DNA of 64,000 nt from Psychrobacter arcticus 273-4 (lineage in GTDB: Bacteria > Pseudomonadota > Gammaproteobacteria > Pseudomonadales > Moraxellaceae): positions 2,356,001 through 2,420,000 of the forward strand of contig NC_007204.1 in NCBI RefSeq assembly GCF_000012305.1, given 5' to 3'. The notes beneath the pieces were generated by a model, which was given only the letters and a program-made list of their open reading frames with translations, was not told the origin of the DNA and made no database searches. The translations under genes were made by a program, and so were the position numbers. Shown here piece by piece: positions 48,530 through 57,251 of the stretch. Position 1 is the stretch's first letter, and each line of letters opens with the position of its first letter.

Positions 48530-50005
48530 ATGCGTTTGTCTCATTTGTCCACCTTGTCTTTATTGACTGCAGCTATTGGTTTAAGCCTTGCCAGCACCGC
48601 CCAAGCTGCCAAATCAGACGCACCAAACTTGTCTAATACTCAATTTCAACAGTGCTTGGATGATCTAAAAAACTCTAGCAAATTTCGTGGTGTCGATAGC
48701 TATACTTTTAATAACTATCGCCCATCTCAGCCTGATCCAAGTGTGATTCAATCGCTCAACTATCAGCCTGAATTTCAGAAAGATGTCTGGGATTATTTAT
48801 CTTCGCTCGTTGACACCGAACGAGTAGCAGATGGTATCCAAGCCAAACGTCAATGGGCAGATACTTTGCGTAAAATTGAATCGCGTTATGGCGTCAAAGC
48901 CGAGCACGTATTAGGCGTTTGGGGCGTGGAGTCTAACTTTGGGCAGACATTGGGCAAAAAACCTTTATTTGAATCTTTAGCGACCTTGTCTTGCTTTGAT
49001 CGTCGTCAAAGCTATTTTCAAGGCGAATATGCCAATGCCTTAAAAATCGTACAAAACGGTGATATTGCGCCAAGCGATATGACGGGCTCATGGGCAGGCG
49101 CTTTTGGGCAAACGCAATTTATGCCAAGCACATTTCTAGAATTGGCGGTTGATTTCGATGGTGATGGTCGTCGCGACTTGGTCAATAGTGTTCCTGATGC
49201 ACTCGCCTCTACCGCTAACTTTTTAGATAAGCGCGGCTATCGTTCAGGCGAAGCATGGGGTTATGAAGTTAAACTGCCAAGTGGGTTTTGGGCAGCTTCT
49301 AATCGTAAAGATAAAAAATCGATGAGTCACTGGCGTAATCAAGGCTTAACCCTTGCTAATGGTAGCCCGTTGCCTTCCGACTTGAGTAGTGCTGGATTAT
49401 TATTACCTGCTGGTAAAGACGGTCCTGCATTTTTAGTTGGTAAAAATTTCGATACTTTTTATTCCTACAATGCATCAGAAAGCTATGCACTGGCGATTGC
49501 TCATTTATCGGATTTGATTACTCGCGAAGATAGCAGTAAAACTGACTTTATCACAGCTTGGCCAACTGATGACCCTGGTATTGGTCGCCAAGAATCCAGA
49601 GCGATTCAGCAAGCATTATTGAACGCAGGCTATGACATTGGCGCAGTCGATGGCATTATCGGTGATAATACTCGTACTGCCATTCAGCAATACCAGTCTA
49701 GTCGTGGTATTTTTCCGGCTGATGGACGCGCAGGGCAGAAATTTTATCGTGCCATCGTGGGTAATGCGGCGCCTAACAATTCACAATATGGTAATTCATA
49801 TGGACAGCCAACAAACAGTCGTCCTTTAAAACCAGCGTCTGCTGATCGTATGGGACAATTGATTCAACAGCAAAATACCACGCCTAATAGCTACTCGCAG
49901 CCTACAGCGATTACTCCATCAAACTCAGGCACAACGCGATATCGTCGCGTCACAGGCGCCGATGGTGTCATCACACTGGTACGTATTGATGAAGGCTTAT
50001 TATAG
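48530..50005 (+). CDS. Lytic murein transglycosylase, MltB type
   Basis: A 491-residue periplasmic enzyme that cleaves peptidoglycan to 1,6-anhydro products. It has a signal peptide (cleavage after STAQA, residue 27), an SLT_2 domain with the catalytic Glu in VWGVESNFGQTLG, AGAFGQTQFMPSTF and DFDGDGRRDL, and a C-terminal peptidoglycan-binding domain (AIQQALLNAGYDIGAVDGIIG...). There is no lipobox, so it is soluble. The last codon and stop are affected by repeat copy E: the TAG stop lies inside the terminal TATAGT of the element, so the original C terminus may have been different. Confidence 0.92.
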   Translation: MRLSHLSTLSLLTAAIGLSLASTAQAAKSDAPNLSNTQFQQCLDDLKNSSKFRGVDSYTFNNYRPSQPDPSVIQSLNYQPEFQKDVWDYLSSLVDTERVADGIQAKRQWADTLRKIESRYGVKAEHVLGVWGVESNFGQTLGKKPLFESLATLSCFDRRQSYFQGEYANALKIVQNGDIAPSDMTGSWAGAFGQTQFMPSTFLELAVDFDGDGRRDLVNSVPDALASTANFLDKRGYRSGEAWGYEVKLPSGFWAASNRKDKKSMSHWRNQGLTLANGSPLPSDLSSAGLLLPAGKDGPAFLVGKNFDTFYSYNASESYALAIAHLSDLITREDSSKTDFITAWPTDDPGIGRQESRAIQQALLNAGYDIGAVDGIIGDNTRTAIQQYQSSRGIFPADGRAGQKFYRAIVGNAAPNNSQYGNSYGQPTNSRPLKPASADRMGQLIQQQNTTPNSYSQPTAITPSNSGTTRYRRVTGADGVITLVRIDEGLL

Positions 50006-50138
50006 TCGGTGAAAAGTAATATCGATACAAGAGGTACTGCTGGTGCAAATTTTTCTTGCTTGCTGTGCCTACGCAGACAGAGGCTGCAAAAAATTTACAC
50101 CAGCAATACGGTAGCGACTTTAAAGTATTTCAACTATA
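50001..50138 (+). mobile_element. 138-bp TATAGT element, copy E, at the 3' end of the transglycosylase gene
   Basis: Starts TATAGTCGGTGAAAAG at 50001 and ends TTTCAACTATA at 50138. The gene stop TAG (50003-50005) is part of the element terminus. The left arm is a hybrid, TACTGCTGG; the right arm is CCAGCAATA. Confidence 0.9.
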
Positions 50139-50300
50139 GTCTTTGTATTTGCAGCCATTAACACTATAAAAAATCACCCCATAAATTGTGTCCAACTTAT
50201 GGGGGTCAGTTCATCATTAGCGTGGCATTTTTTGTTATATAAAGCATATCGTTCTATCATTTTTTATCACTTAGTACAGTCTATGTGATAATACTAAATT

Positions 50301-50600
50301 TTAAACGATAGGCGGCGGATTAGGTTTACCATTGTCACCATCCCAATTTTCACGGGCTTTATCATCTAAATTTGCCGGCGTCTTAGGCGCCCACTTGCCA
50401 TTTTCTTTCCACGTAGTATCACCCCAATCGGCATCCTCTTCTTGTCCATCCAAATCCTTATAGGCTTTGGTAGGATCAATGCCGCGGCGCTTCATATCCG
50501 CTACTTGCTCTTCTAACGTATGAAACTGACTTGCCTCATGCATGGTTTGCTCTAAGCTGTCTAATGCACTTTTTAACGCATCATTTTTAGCATTACTCAT
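50301..50600 (-). CDS. Small acidic protein of unknown function
   Basis: A 99-residue protein that I do not recognise. The N-terminal half is predicted helical and heptad-like (LKSALDSLEQTMHEASQFHTLEEQ); the C-terminal half is polar and rich in D, E, W, N and P, with three Trp in DWGDTTWKENGKW and a final NPPPIV. No signal peptide or membrane segment. A good GGAGAG site precedes the ATG, and the composition is protein-like, so it is probably real. It lies between two direct copies of the repeat element. Confidence 0.6.
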   Translation of the reverse strand: MSNAKNDALKSALDSLEQTMHEASQFHTLEEQVADMKRRGIDPTKAYKDLDGQEEDADWGDTTWKENGKWAPKTPANLDDKARENWDGDNGKPNPPPIV

Positions 50601-50923
50601 CGTCTGCTCTCCTTAATTGCTCGGTATTATTATGTGTTTATCCTGATCATTATTACGAGTATCAAAGGGATTCACAACCAGTGCGACGTATACTTTGTAT
50701 TACAAAACGTAGCCATAGACAAGAAACGTGTTAGTGAACCATGATTTTTATGAGGTTGTACGAGTGGTAGCTAAGATAATGAAAATTATAGCAAATGCGA
50801 TAATTTAGCGAGTAGCGGTTGGTGGGGCGACAGTATTCTGTTGTCTTGTAATTTTATTATTTGTCAAAGTAGCCGCTAGAGTCTCAGATGCCGAAGGTTT
50901 GGGTAGCTTAACTAGAGACATCA
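50601..50923. other. Intergenic region before element F
   Basis: A 323-base stretch without gene, strong hairpin or further repeat; presumed promoter region of the small acidic protein gene. Confidence 0.35.
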
Positions 50924-51061
50924 TATAGTCGGTGAAAAGTAATATCGATACAACACGTACTACTGGTGCAAATTTTTCTTGCTTGCTGTGCCTACGCAGA
51001 CAAAGGCTGCAAAAAATTTACACCAGTAGTACTGTAGCGACTTTAAAGTATTTCAACGATA
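50924..51061 (+). mobile_element. 138-bp TATAGT element, copy F, at the 3' end of murI
   Basis: Starts TATAGTCGGTGAAAAG, ends TTTCAACGATA (one base differs from the usual ACTATA). Both inner arms carry the TACTACTGG allele. The murI stop codon (TGA, 51053-51055) lies inside the right end. Confidence 0.88.
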
Positions 51062-52045
51062 GTATAGTAAATGCGTTTGTTCGCCAAGTAAGCATGATAA
51101 CAGCAAATCCATATCTTTATGGTATTTGGTCGCATAAAATGTCAATGGTGGCTTAATCTGGTTACCGCTCAAACCAACGTCCACAACACTCTTTTCACCC
51201 AACCCATCTATAGGTAATGCTGATAGCTTATTGGTTATCAATAATTGCTTAACGCGCTCCGCAATTGCCTGCCCTGAATCAACCACTTGCATCGATAGTT
51301 TTTGCTCTTCAATCTCTTGCATCAAAAAATCTTTAAAGAACGGATAATGTGTGCAGCCTAATACCAGCTGGTCTATCCCATCTTTTGCAAATACTTGCAA
51401 TTGCTGACGCAGATTTTGCGCTGTTTTACTGTTTTCTGGCATGCCTGATTCTACCCAAGGCACCAGTTGCGGGTCAAAATATTTGGTCACTCTGGTTGCA
51501 CTCGGACTGGCTATCTTAGTAATGACATCGTTCAGGAGCGTACCGTTTAGAGTCGCTTTGGTTGCCAGTACCGCCACATGACCACTTTTACTAGCCAATA
51601 CCGCAGGTTTCAATGCGGGTACCAAACCCACAATCGGCAGCTGCGGATAATGATGTCTTGCTGTCTCTAACGCATAGGCAGAAGCACTATTACACGCAAT
51701 GACAATAAGCTTGCAGCCTTGCTGATGTAGCCACTTTACTGCCGTTAATGTCAATGCTTTAATATCTTCACTATCGCGATTGCCATACGGCACGTGCAGG
51801 GTATCTGCATAATAAATATAGCGTTCATTGGGTAGTTGGTGGGCTAAATGTAGATAAACAGACAGCCCACCGATCCCAGAATCAAATAAACCAATGGGCG
51901 CGCTACGGTCTGCCTTTATCCCTTTAGTATCTATCTCCTGACTATGTATCACACTATTAGCCATCGCTTCTTTAGAGGTATGGTTATCAGAAATCATTGA
52001 GTAAGTATTAACCGGGTTAGCAACGTCACTTGCGGCAACTTTCAT
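51053..52045 (-). CDS. murI: Glutamate racemase
   Basis: MurI makes D-glutamate for peptidoglycan. Motifs IGLFDSGIGGLSV, the first catalytic Cys (C118) in VIACNSASA, and the second in VLGCTHYPF are intact. The 330-residue product is longer than usual (about 265), mainly from an N-terminal extension of some 48 residues that shows no similarity; Met17 or Met28 are alternative starts. The last two or three residues and the stop are read from repeat element F, so the native C terminus has been replaced. Confidence 0.94.
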   Translation of the reverse strand: MKVAASDVANPVNTYSMISDNHTSKEAMANSVIHSQEIDTKGIKADRSAPIGLFDSGIGGLSVYLHLAHQLPNERYIYYADTLHVPYGNRDSEDIKALTLTAVKWLHQQGCKLIVIACNSASAYALETARHHYPQLPIVGLVPALKPAVLASKSGHVAVLATKATLNGTLLNDVITKIASPSATRVTKYFDPQLVPWVESGMPENSKTAQNLRQQLQVFAKDGIDQLVLGCTHYPFFKDFLMQEIEEQKLSMQVVDSGQAIAERVKQLLITNKLSALPIDGLGEKSVVDVGLSGNQIKPPLTFYATKYHKDMDLLLSCLLGEQTHLLYYR

Positions 52046-52216
52046 ATTATTTTACCGCCGTTTTGATAAAAATACTGTCATACCGACCTTACTGATAAAG
52101 TTAACTAACATTATTCCTAACAATTAGCTCATAAATAAAAAGGTCTATAATATAGATAACAAGTTTTGCCCAAAATTAATAGCAATGACTGGCTAATTAT
52201 AGCTCATTATTAACCG

Positions 52217-52978
52217 TTAAATAGATGGCATCGATAATGTATAAGCGTTACCGCCACTTTGCAGGGTTAGTGTGGTCTTACCATCTTGCTCTGTCAATTC
52301 GCCAATCTCGGTTAAATGATAAAATACATTGCGACCAATAAGCGCCGTCAACCCATTTCGAACCATCATATAAGGGCGTATTTGTACCTCGGATGCTGAT
52401 TGTTGGTTTTCTTCACCGTGGCTATTATGAGCAGCATCTGTATCACTAGAGCGATCATTTTCGTCACCATTGTCATTAATAGAGTTATTAACAGAGTCAT
52501 AAGCACGTAAAACGATAGGATGCTCATCATCTAAGCGAACGACATCACCCGTTGTCGTGGTAAATTCTAGCCAACTATTAATGTCTTCATTGACGATACC
52601 GACATCATTAATCAATAGTGGTGCATCTTCCACTTGGATACGCAGTTTTTGTACGGGCGTCTTTAAAAAATACTCAGTCACGCCCTTTTTCTCTTCTTTC
52701 CATAAAATTGTGGCAAACAAACTGACTAATGACTCTCGGGTCATGTGTCCGCCTTCATGCCACCATTCACCATTGGCTTTAATAACCAAATCCATATCAT
52801 CCATTTGCTCAGGATGCCAATTTTCTAGTGGCGGTATGGCACGTCCTTCACGAGTCCCTGCCGTAGACTTTAAATATTGGCTCAAGTTGTCTATATTATT
52901 TAGCTCAGATAGCTTGCCATTAGAGCCTTTAGCATCTTTTGCAGTCGTGGCATCGATGTCTTTATTGTTATCTGTCAT
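52217..52978 (-). CDS. DUF1285 domain protein
   Basis: A 253-residue cytoplasmic protein of the DUF1285 family, whose role is unknown. The conserved core starts PPLENWHPEQMDDMDLVI and includes GEWWHEGGHMTRESLVSLFA and the PYMMVRNGLTALIGRNVFYHL end block. A low-complexity Asn/Asp/Glu/Ser insert lies at about 165-195. The start follows AAGGAT. The region upstream is the end of repeat element G, only 16 bases away, so any promoter must lie in or beyond the element. Confidence 0.85.
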   Translation of the reverse strand: MTDNNKDIDATTAKDAKGSNGKLSELNNIDNLSQYLKSTAGTREGRAIPPLENWHPEQMDDMDLVIKANGEWWHEGGHMTRESLVSLFATILWKEEKKGVTEYFLKTPVQKLRIQVEDAPLLINDVGIVNEDINSWLEFTTTTGDVVRLDDEHPIVLRAYDSVNNSINDNGDENDRSSDTDAAHNSHGEENQQSASEVQIRPYMMVRNGLTALIGRNVFYHLTEIGELTEQDGKTTLTLQSGGNAYTLSMPSI

Positions 52979-52994
52979 CGTAAAATCCTTTATG

Positions 52995-53132
52995 TATAGT
53001 CGGTGAAAAGTAATATCGATACAACAGGTACTACTGGTGCAAATTTTTCTTGCTTGCTGTGCCTATGCAGACAGAGGCTGCAAAAAATTTACACCAGCAA
53101 TACGGTAGCGACTTTAAAGTATTTCAACTATA
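52995..53132 (+). mobile_element. 138-bp TATAGT element, copy G, in the DUF1285 gene leader
   Basis: Starts TATAGTCGGTGAAAAG at 52995, 16 bases before the start codon of the minus-strand DUF1285 gene; ends TTTCAACTATA. Arms are mixed (TACTACTGG, CCAGCAATA). Confidence 0.9.
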
Positions 53133-53521
53133 GTAATCAAAGTTTGGCAAATCTGTTATTACTATAAATTTTAGTTTCGGGTATGATGAAACAATATCGT
53201 CATTGTACCCCCACCGTCTTAATTTTACCTTAACACTGATGTTGTGAAATGCGTATCGTGTTTGTGGGACTTTTCTTTTATAATAAATAACGATTTTTTA
53301 TTTGAAATAGTCTGGTGGGTGCTGTATTAACGACACATTTTACGTTATGTATTGAACCTTTTTAACAAAATGCTTTCATCGTAACGTCGTCAACTGATAC
53401 CGTAAAGACCCTTTTTATCGGGCAACCATATGTCTAAGTAAAGTTAGCGCCACAAGCCTTATTATTCAATTGTTAAGCTAATGATGCCCTGAGATAAGCC
53501 ACTACAAGTTTAGGAGTAGGT
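53133..53521. other. Leader region of ETF-QO
   Basis: A 389-base gap without ORF or clear hairpin, presumed to hold the promoter of the ETF-QO gene. Confidence 0.35.
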
Positions 53522-55354
53522 ATGCAAGAGCAAGACAATCAAACGCCAGTTATTGATGGTGATACTGTGAATATTGACACACCAATCGTGACAGACACGG
53601 CAAATCCAGAGCCAGCAGTGATAACACCAGTCGTTGAGCCAGTTGCTGAAATGGTCGTCGTCGACAAAGCACTAGAACCTGCTGTCGCAGCAGAGCCTGA
53701 AGTTGAACGTGAATCAATGGAATTTGATGTCATCATCGTTGGTGGTGGACCTGCCGGTCTTTCAGCTGCCATCCGTCTACGCCAGCTTGCCATCGCAGCA
53801 GGTAACGATGAGTTTATGGTTTGTGTGGTCGAAAAAGGCTCGGAGTTTGGCGCTCATACCCTATCTGGTGCGGTCATGGAAACACGTGCTTTGGATGAAT
53901 TGATTCCAGATTGGAAAGAAAAAGGCGCGCCGCTGAACGTCCCTGCGATTGAAGACCGCGTTTATATGTTGGGTTCGGCAACCAAATCTACCAAACTAAT
54001 GGATTCAATTATTCCTGCCAGCATGCATAACGAAGGCAACTATATTGTCTCATTAGGCAACGTCGTTCGTTGGTTGGCTGCGCAAGCAGAAGAGCTGGAA
54101 GTCATGATGTTCCCAGGCTTCTCTGCTGATGAAATCCTATATAATGATGATGGTTCGGTCAAAGGCGTCCTCACAGGCGACATGGGTGTGGCTGCCAGTG
54201 GCGAAGCGAAACATAGCTTCGAGCCAGGTTATGAGCTACTTGGTAAATACACCATTTTTTCCGAAGGTTGCCGTGGTCATTTGGGCAAGCGCCTAATCAG
54301 CCGTTTTGATCTGGATAAAGACTCCGATCCGCAGCATTATGGTATTGGTCTAAAAGAGCTATGGGAAGTGACGCCTGAAAAGCATGAAGAAGGCGTAGTG
54401 ATGCATGGTTCAGGCTGGCCATTGACTGATACTGGCTCATCTGGCGGTTGGTGGTTGTACTTTGATGAAAACAACCAAGTGAGCTTTGGTATGGTCATCG
54501 ATTTATCATACTCAAATCCATATATGTCGCCATTTGATGAGATGCAGCGTCTAAAACTACATCCGCTTATTCGTAACGTCTTGGAAGGTGGTAAGCGTTT
54601 GTCTTACGGCGCTCGTGCGTTGACCAAAGGCGGTTTAAACTCGTTACCAAAATTCACTTTCCCAGGAGGTGTATTGGCGGGTGATGATGCAGGCTTCTTA
54701 AACCCTGCCAAAATCAAAGGCACACATACCTCAATGAAGTCAGGCATGCTAGCTGCTGAAGCGATTTTTGAGGCGGTGCAAGCTGGTCGCCAACATGATG
54801 ACGTAGAAGCATATAGCACCATGTATAAAGAGTCGTGGTTGTATCAAGACAACTATGAAGCGCGCAACTTTGCTCCAGCTATGCACCGTATGGGTCAATG
54901 GATGGGTGGCGCCTTTACCTTTATCGAGCAAAATCTGATGGGTGGCAAAATGCCTTTGACCATTCATGACAATCAAAAAGATTATGATCAGCTTGAGCGT
55001 GCGGCTCATGCCTATCAGCCAACCTATGCAAAACCGGATGGCAAATTGGTCTTTGATAAATTATCATCTGTTTTTATCTCAAACACCAACCATGCTGAAG
55101 ATCAGCCAGTACATCTGAAATTAACTGATCCAACGGTGCCTGTCACTATCAACTTGCCACTATATGCTGAGCCAGCGCGTCTGTACTGCCCAGCTGGGGT
55201 TTATGAAATAGTTAAAGATGCCGAAGGCGCTAAATTTGTTATCAATGCGCAAAACTGTGTCCATTGCAAAACTTGTGATATCAAAGACCCTTCACAGAAT
55301 ATCACTTGGGTAACGCCAGAAGGTGGCGGCGGTCCTAACTATCCAAACATGTAA
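53522..55354 (+). CDS. Electron transfer flavoprotein-ubiquinone oxidoreductase
   Basis: ETF-QO passes electrons from ETF, reduced by acyl-CoA dehydrogenases, to the quinone pool. The 610-residue product has the FAD motif DVIIVGGGPAGLSAA near residue 69, the GTHTSMKSGMLAAEA block, and the C-terminal 4Fe-4S cluster Cys (RLYCPAGVY, then NCVHCKTCDIKDP). The family end PEGGGGPNYPNM is intact. An extra N-terminal region of about 65 residues, rich in V, P, E and A, precedes the usual start (Met66). The strong AGGAG site before the first ATG supports the longer form. It complements fadBA. Confidence 0.95.
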   Translation: MQEQDNQTPVIDGDTVNIDTPIVTDTANPEPAVITPVVEPVAEMVVVDKALEPAVAAEPEVERESMEFDVIIVGGGPAGLSAAIRLRQLAIAAGNDEFMVCVVEKGSEFGAHTLSGAVMETRALDELIPDWKEKGAPLNVPAIEDRVYMLGSATKSTKLMDSIIPASMHNEGNYIVSLGNVVRWLAAQAEELEVMMFPGFSADEILYNDDGSVKGVLTGDMGVAASGEAKHSFEPGYELLGKYTIFSEGCRGHLGKRLISRFDLDKDSDPQHYGIGLKELWEVTPEKHEEGVVMHGSGWPLTDTGSSGGWWLYFDENNQVSFGMVIDLSYSNPYMSPFDEMQRLKLHPLIRNVLEGGKRLSYGARALTKGGLNSLPKFTFPGGVLAGDDAGFLNPAKIKGTHTSMKSGMLAAEAIFEAVQAGRQHDDVEAYSTMYKESWLYQDNYEARNFAPAMHRMGQWMGGAFTFIEQNLMGGKMPLTIHDNQKDYDQLERAAHAYQPTYAKPDGKLVFDKLSSVFISNTNHAEDQPVHLKLTDPTVPVTINLPLYAEPARLYCPAGVYEIVKDAEGAKFVINAQNCVHCKTCDIKDPSQNITWVTPEGGGGPNYPNM

Positions 55355-55385
55355 ACCATGATTTAGACAGTCATATTCGAAAATA

Positions 55386-55433
55386 AGCGCCAATAAAAAA
55401 TCGCCCTCAAAAGGGCGATTTTTTATTGGCGCT
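55386..55433. terminator. Large bidirectional terminator after ETF-QO
   Basis: Arms at 55387-55407 and 55412-55432 pair perfectly over 21 bp with a 4-base loop. The inner part is AAAAAATCGCCCT/AGGGCGATTTTTT; the outer part is GCGCCAAT/ATTGGCGC. Confidence 0.9.
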
Positions 55434-55722
55434 CATAGTCACGTAATATTCTGAGTGCTACTGGCAACAGGATTATAATAGCCACTAAGTTGACCAATGC
55501 CATCAGACCCATAGATAAATCAGCAAAGTTCCAAATAGCAGGCAGGCTTGCAACAGCACCAACAAATACCATGCCCAAGACCATAAAGTGCAATATCATA
55601 ATCATAACTTTGGCATTTTTCTCACCAGAGATAAACTCAAGATTTGACTCACCATAGCTGTAGTTTGCAATGATAGAAGTAAATGAGAAAAAGAAAATGG
55701 CAATCGCCACAAAAATAACACC
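55423..55722 (-). pseudogene. C-terminal fragment of an AGCS sodium:amino acid symporter
   Basis: The frame reads GVIFVAIAIFFFSFTSIIAN, then YSYGESNLEFISG and a last hydrophobic stretch GLMALVNLVAIIILLPVAL, ending RILRDYE. This is the last part of an AGCS (AlsT/DagA-like) sodium:alanine symporter. The rest of the gene is missing: at about 55722 the sequence switches to an IS256-type transposase fragment. The ATG inside the fragment is not a real start. Confidence 0.8.
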
Positions 55723-55905
55723 TATATCACCTTGAATGCTGCCTGATCAGATGGGAACACCTTACGCTTATTCACCGCCGTACGAATCACGCTGTTCAGT
55801 GATTCAATAGCATTGGTGGTATAAATCGCTTTTCTGATGTCTTTAGGATAATTAAAGAACACCGTGAGTCCCTCCCAGTTATTACCCCAAATTATACTTA
55901 CACCA
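55723..55905 (-). pseudogene. IS256-family transposase fragment
   Basis: Translated on the minus strand, the frame gives NNWEGLTVFFNYPKDIRKAI, YTTNAIESLNSVIRTAVNK and RKVFPSDQAAFKVI, unmistakably the C-terminal part of an IS256/Mutator-type transposase. The right part joins the AGCS fragment at about 55722; the left part decays before 55910. No terminal repeat was found for it. Confidence 0.85.
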
Positions 55906-55920
55906 TAGTTTACGATGCTA

Positions 55921-56147
55921 TTAGGGCGTATTGAACATTTATAATTTCAACCAAAGATAAGCACAAGCAAGGGCCACCGTATGCTCATAACTCTGCTTGA
56001 GCTTATCAAATATTGTGACAACTGCTCTGTCATTTTTGAGCATTGTGCAAAGCATAGCGAACGAGGTCTTTTGCTGTGAGAACTTAAAGATGACGGCTTC
56101 GCTATTTTTTTGCCAATATTTTATACTCAATGTTCAACACGCCCTAA
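55921..56147 (-). mobile_element. Small IS5-like remnant with both terminal inverted repeats
   Basis: TTAGGGCGTATTGAACATT (55921-55939) is inverted at 56129-56147 with one mismatch (G for A at the eighth position from the outer end of GGGCGT). Inside, a 63-residue minus-strand frame ends FDKLKQSYEHTVALACAYLW, like the C-terminal end of an IS5-type transposase. The element is about 225 bp, far too short for an active IS, and so looks like an internal-deletion derivative. TA flanks GGGCG...CGCCC on both sides. Confidence 0.65.
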
Positions 56148-56986
56148 TATCTTTATAAGTAACTTTTAAGACTTATTCATAGTAATAAAATTAGGGTTAT
56201 ATTTATATAAATGCTAGTGGCTATTAAAATCCTTATTGGCATAACTTTTATTTATTGGTTTATCATTCTTATTTCCAAAATAAATGCCATTTATTACTCA
56301 TAGCCATCAATATATCAGTTAAACTAAATTCTTAATATAAATAAGGCTTTAGAGTAAGATGTTGCTGTAAACGAGGACTGTATTCACTATAGCTAACATA
56401 AGTTAACTATAGTTTCTACAAGACACATATTTAGTTACATAAAGTAAATAAAATTTATTTATTGTTAAATAAATCAATATTGTATATATTCCTAATAAGT
56501 TTATAAAAACCGCTTGCAATACTTATCAGTATGAATGTATTTTTAAATGTTAAAATGATGTCATCGGGAAGATGATACCAATAAATAATAAGACAGAGGA
56601 TTGTCAGCCAGTACCGACCCCTCCTCTTTAAACATCATTATTCGCATATAATAAATTTAATCAACTGTCTCAATATCTATTGTTAAATAATTATATTTTA
56701 AGCGATTAACATCGACTTTTAGCTTTTATAGCATTCATACTGAATAATTTAGCCTCAGTGTCTATATCATTTACACTGAAAAAAATTGGTTCATATTTTG
56801 ATGATGTTGGGTTACTGATATTGATTGATTGATCGCTCTGCTTTAGTCGTTCATCTACCATTTTTATGGTTGTAAGATAGACTGAATATCACACTGTTTT
56901 CACAGTAGGAAAAACACTAAAGCACAGGGACTTGTCAGACTCAAATCAGTGACCTTGTTTTTATGTTAGGCAAAAGGAGTTGTTCT
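56148..56986. other. Long AT-rich leader of the symporter operon
   Basis: An 839-base stretch without a convincing ORF or RNA gene. It contains several AT-rich promoter-like blocks. The span before the symporter operon is much longer than the other leaders in this window and may contain remains of the sequence lost with the decayed region, or regulatory sites. Confidence 0.35.
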
Positions 56987-57247
56987 ATGGAGAACCACAA
57001 CGATTCATCAGGTTATTGGCGCGCCAATCTCCGTCTCATTAAAGTTAGCCTCGTCATTTGGGCTTTATGCTCTTATGGTTTTGGCATCCTACTACGTCCA
57101 TTATTGTCAGGTATTAGAATAGGTGGTACTGATATCAGCTTTTGGTTTGCACAACAAGGTGCTCTTATTATCTTTATCGCCCTAATCTTTTTCTATGCAT
57201 GGCGCATGAATAAACTCGATAAACAATATGGCGTAGACGAGGAATAG
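56987..57247 (+). CDS. DUF4212 small subunit of a sodium:solute symporter
   Basis: An 86-residue protein with two transmembrane helices and the family sequence YWRANLRLIKVSLVIWALCS near the N terminus. DUF4212 proteins are encoded directly before ActP-like symporters and are regarded as their small subunit. The start ATG at 56987 follows AAGGAG; the upstream ATG at 56963 lies before that site and is rejected. The next gene begins 4 bases after its stop. Confidence 0.9.
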   Translation: MENHNDSSGYWRANLRLIKVSLVIWALCSYGFGILLRPLLSGIRIGGTDISFWFAQQGALIIFIALIFFYAWRMNKLDKQYGVDEE

Positions 57248-57251
57248 CCCT

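Noticed and set aside
50001..53132. CRISPR array, because similar repeats E, F and G recur
   Set aside because: The repeats are 138 bp, irregularly spaced by genes and without spacers of constant length or cas genes.
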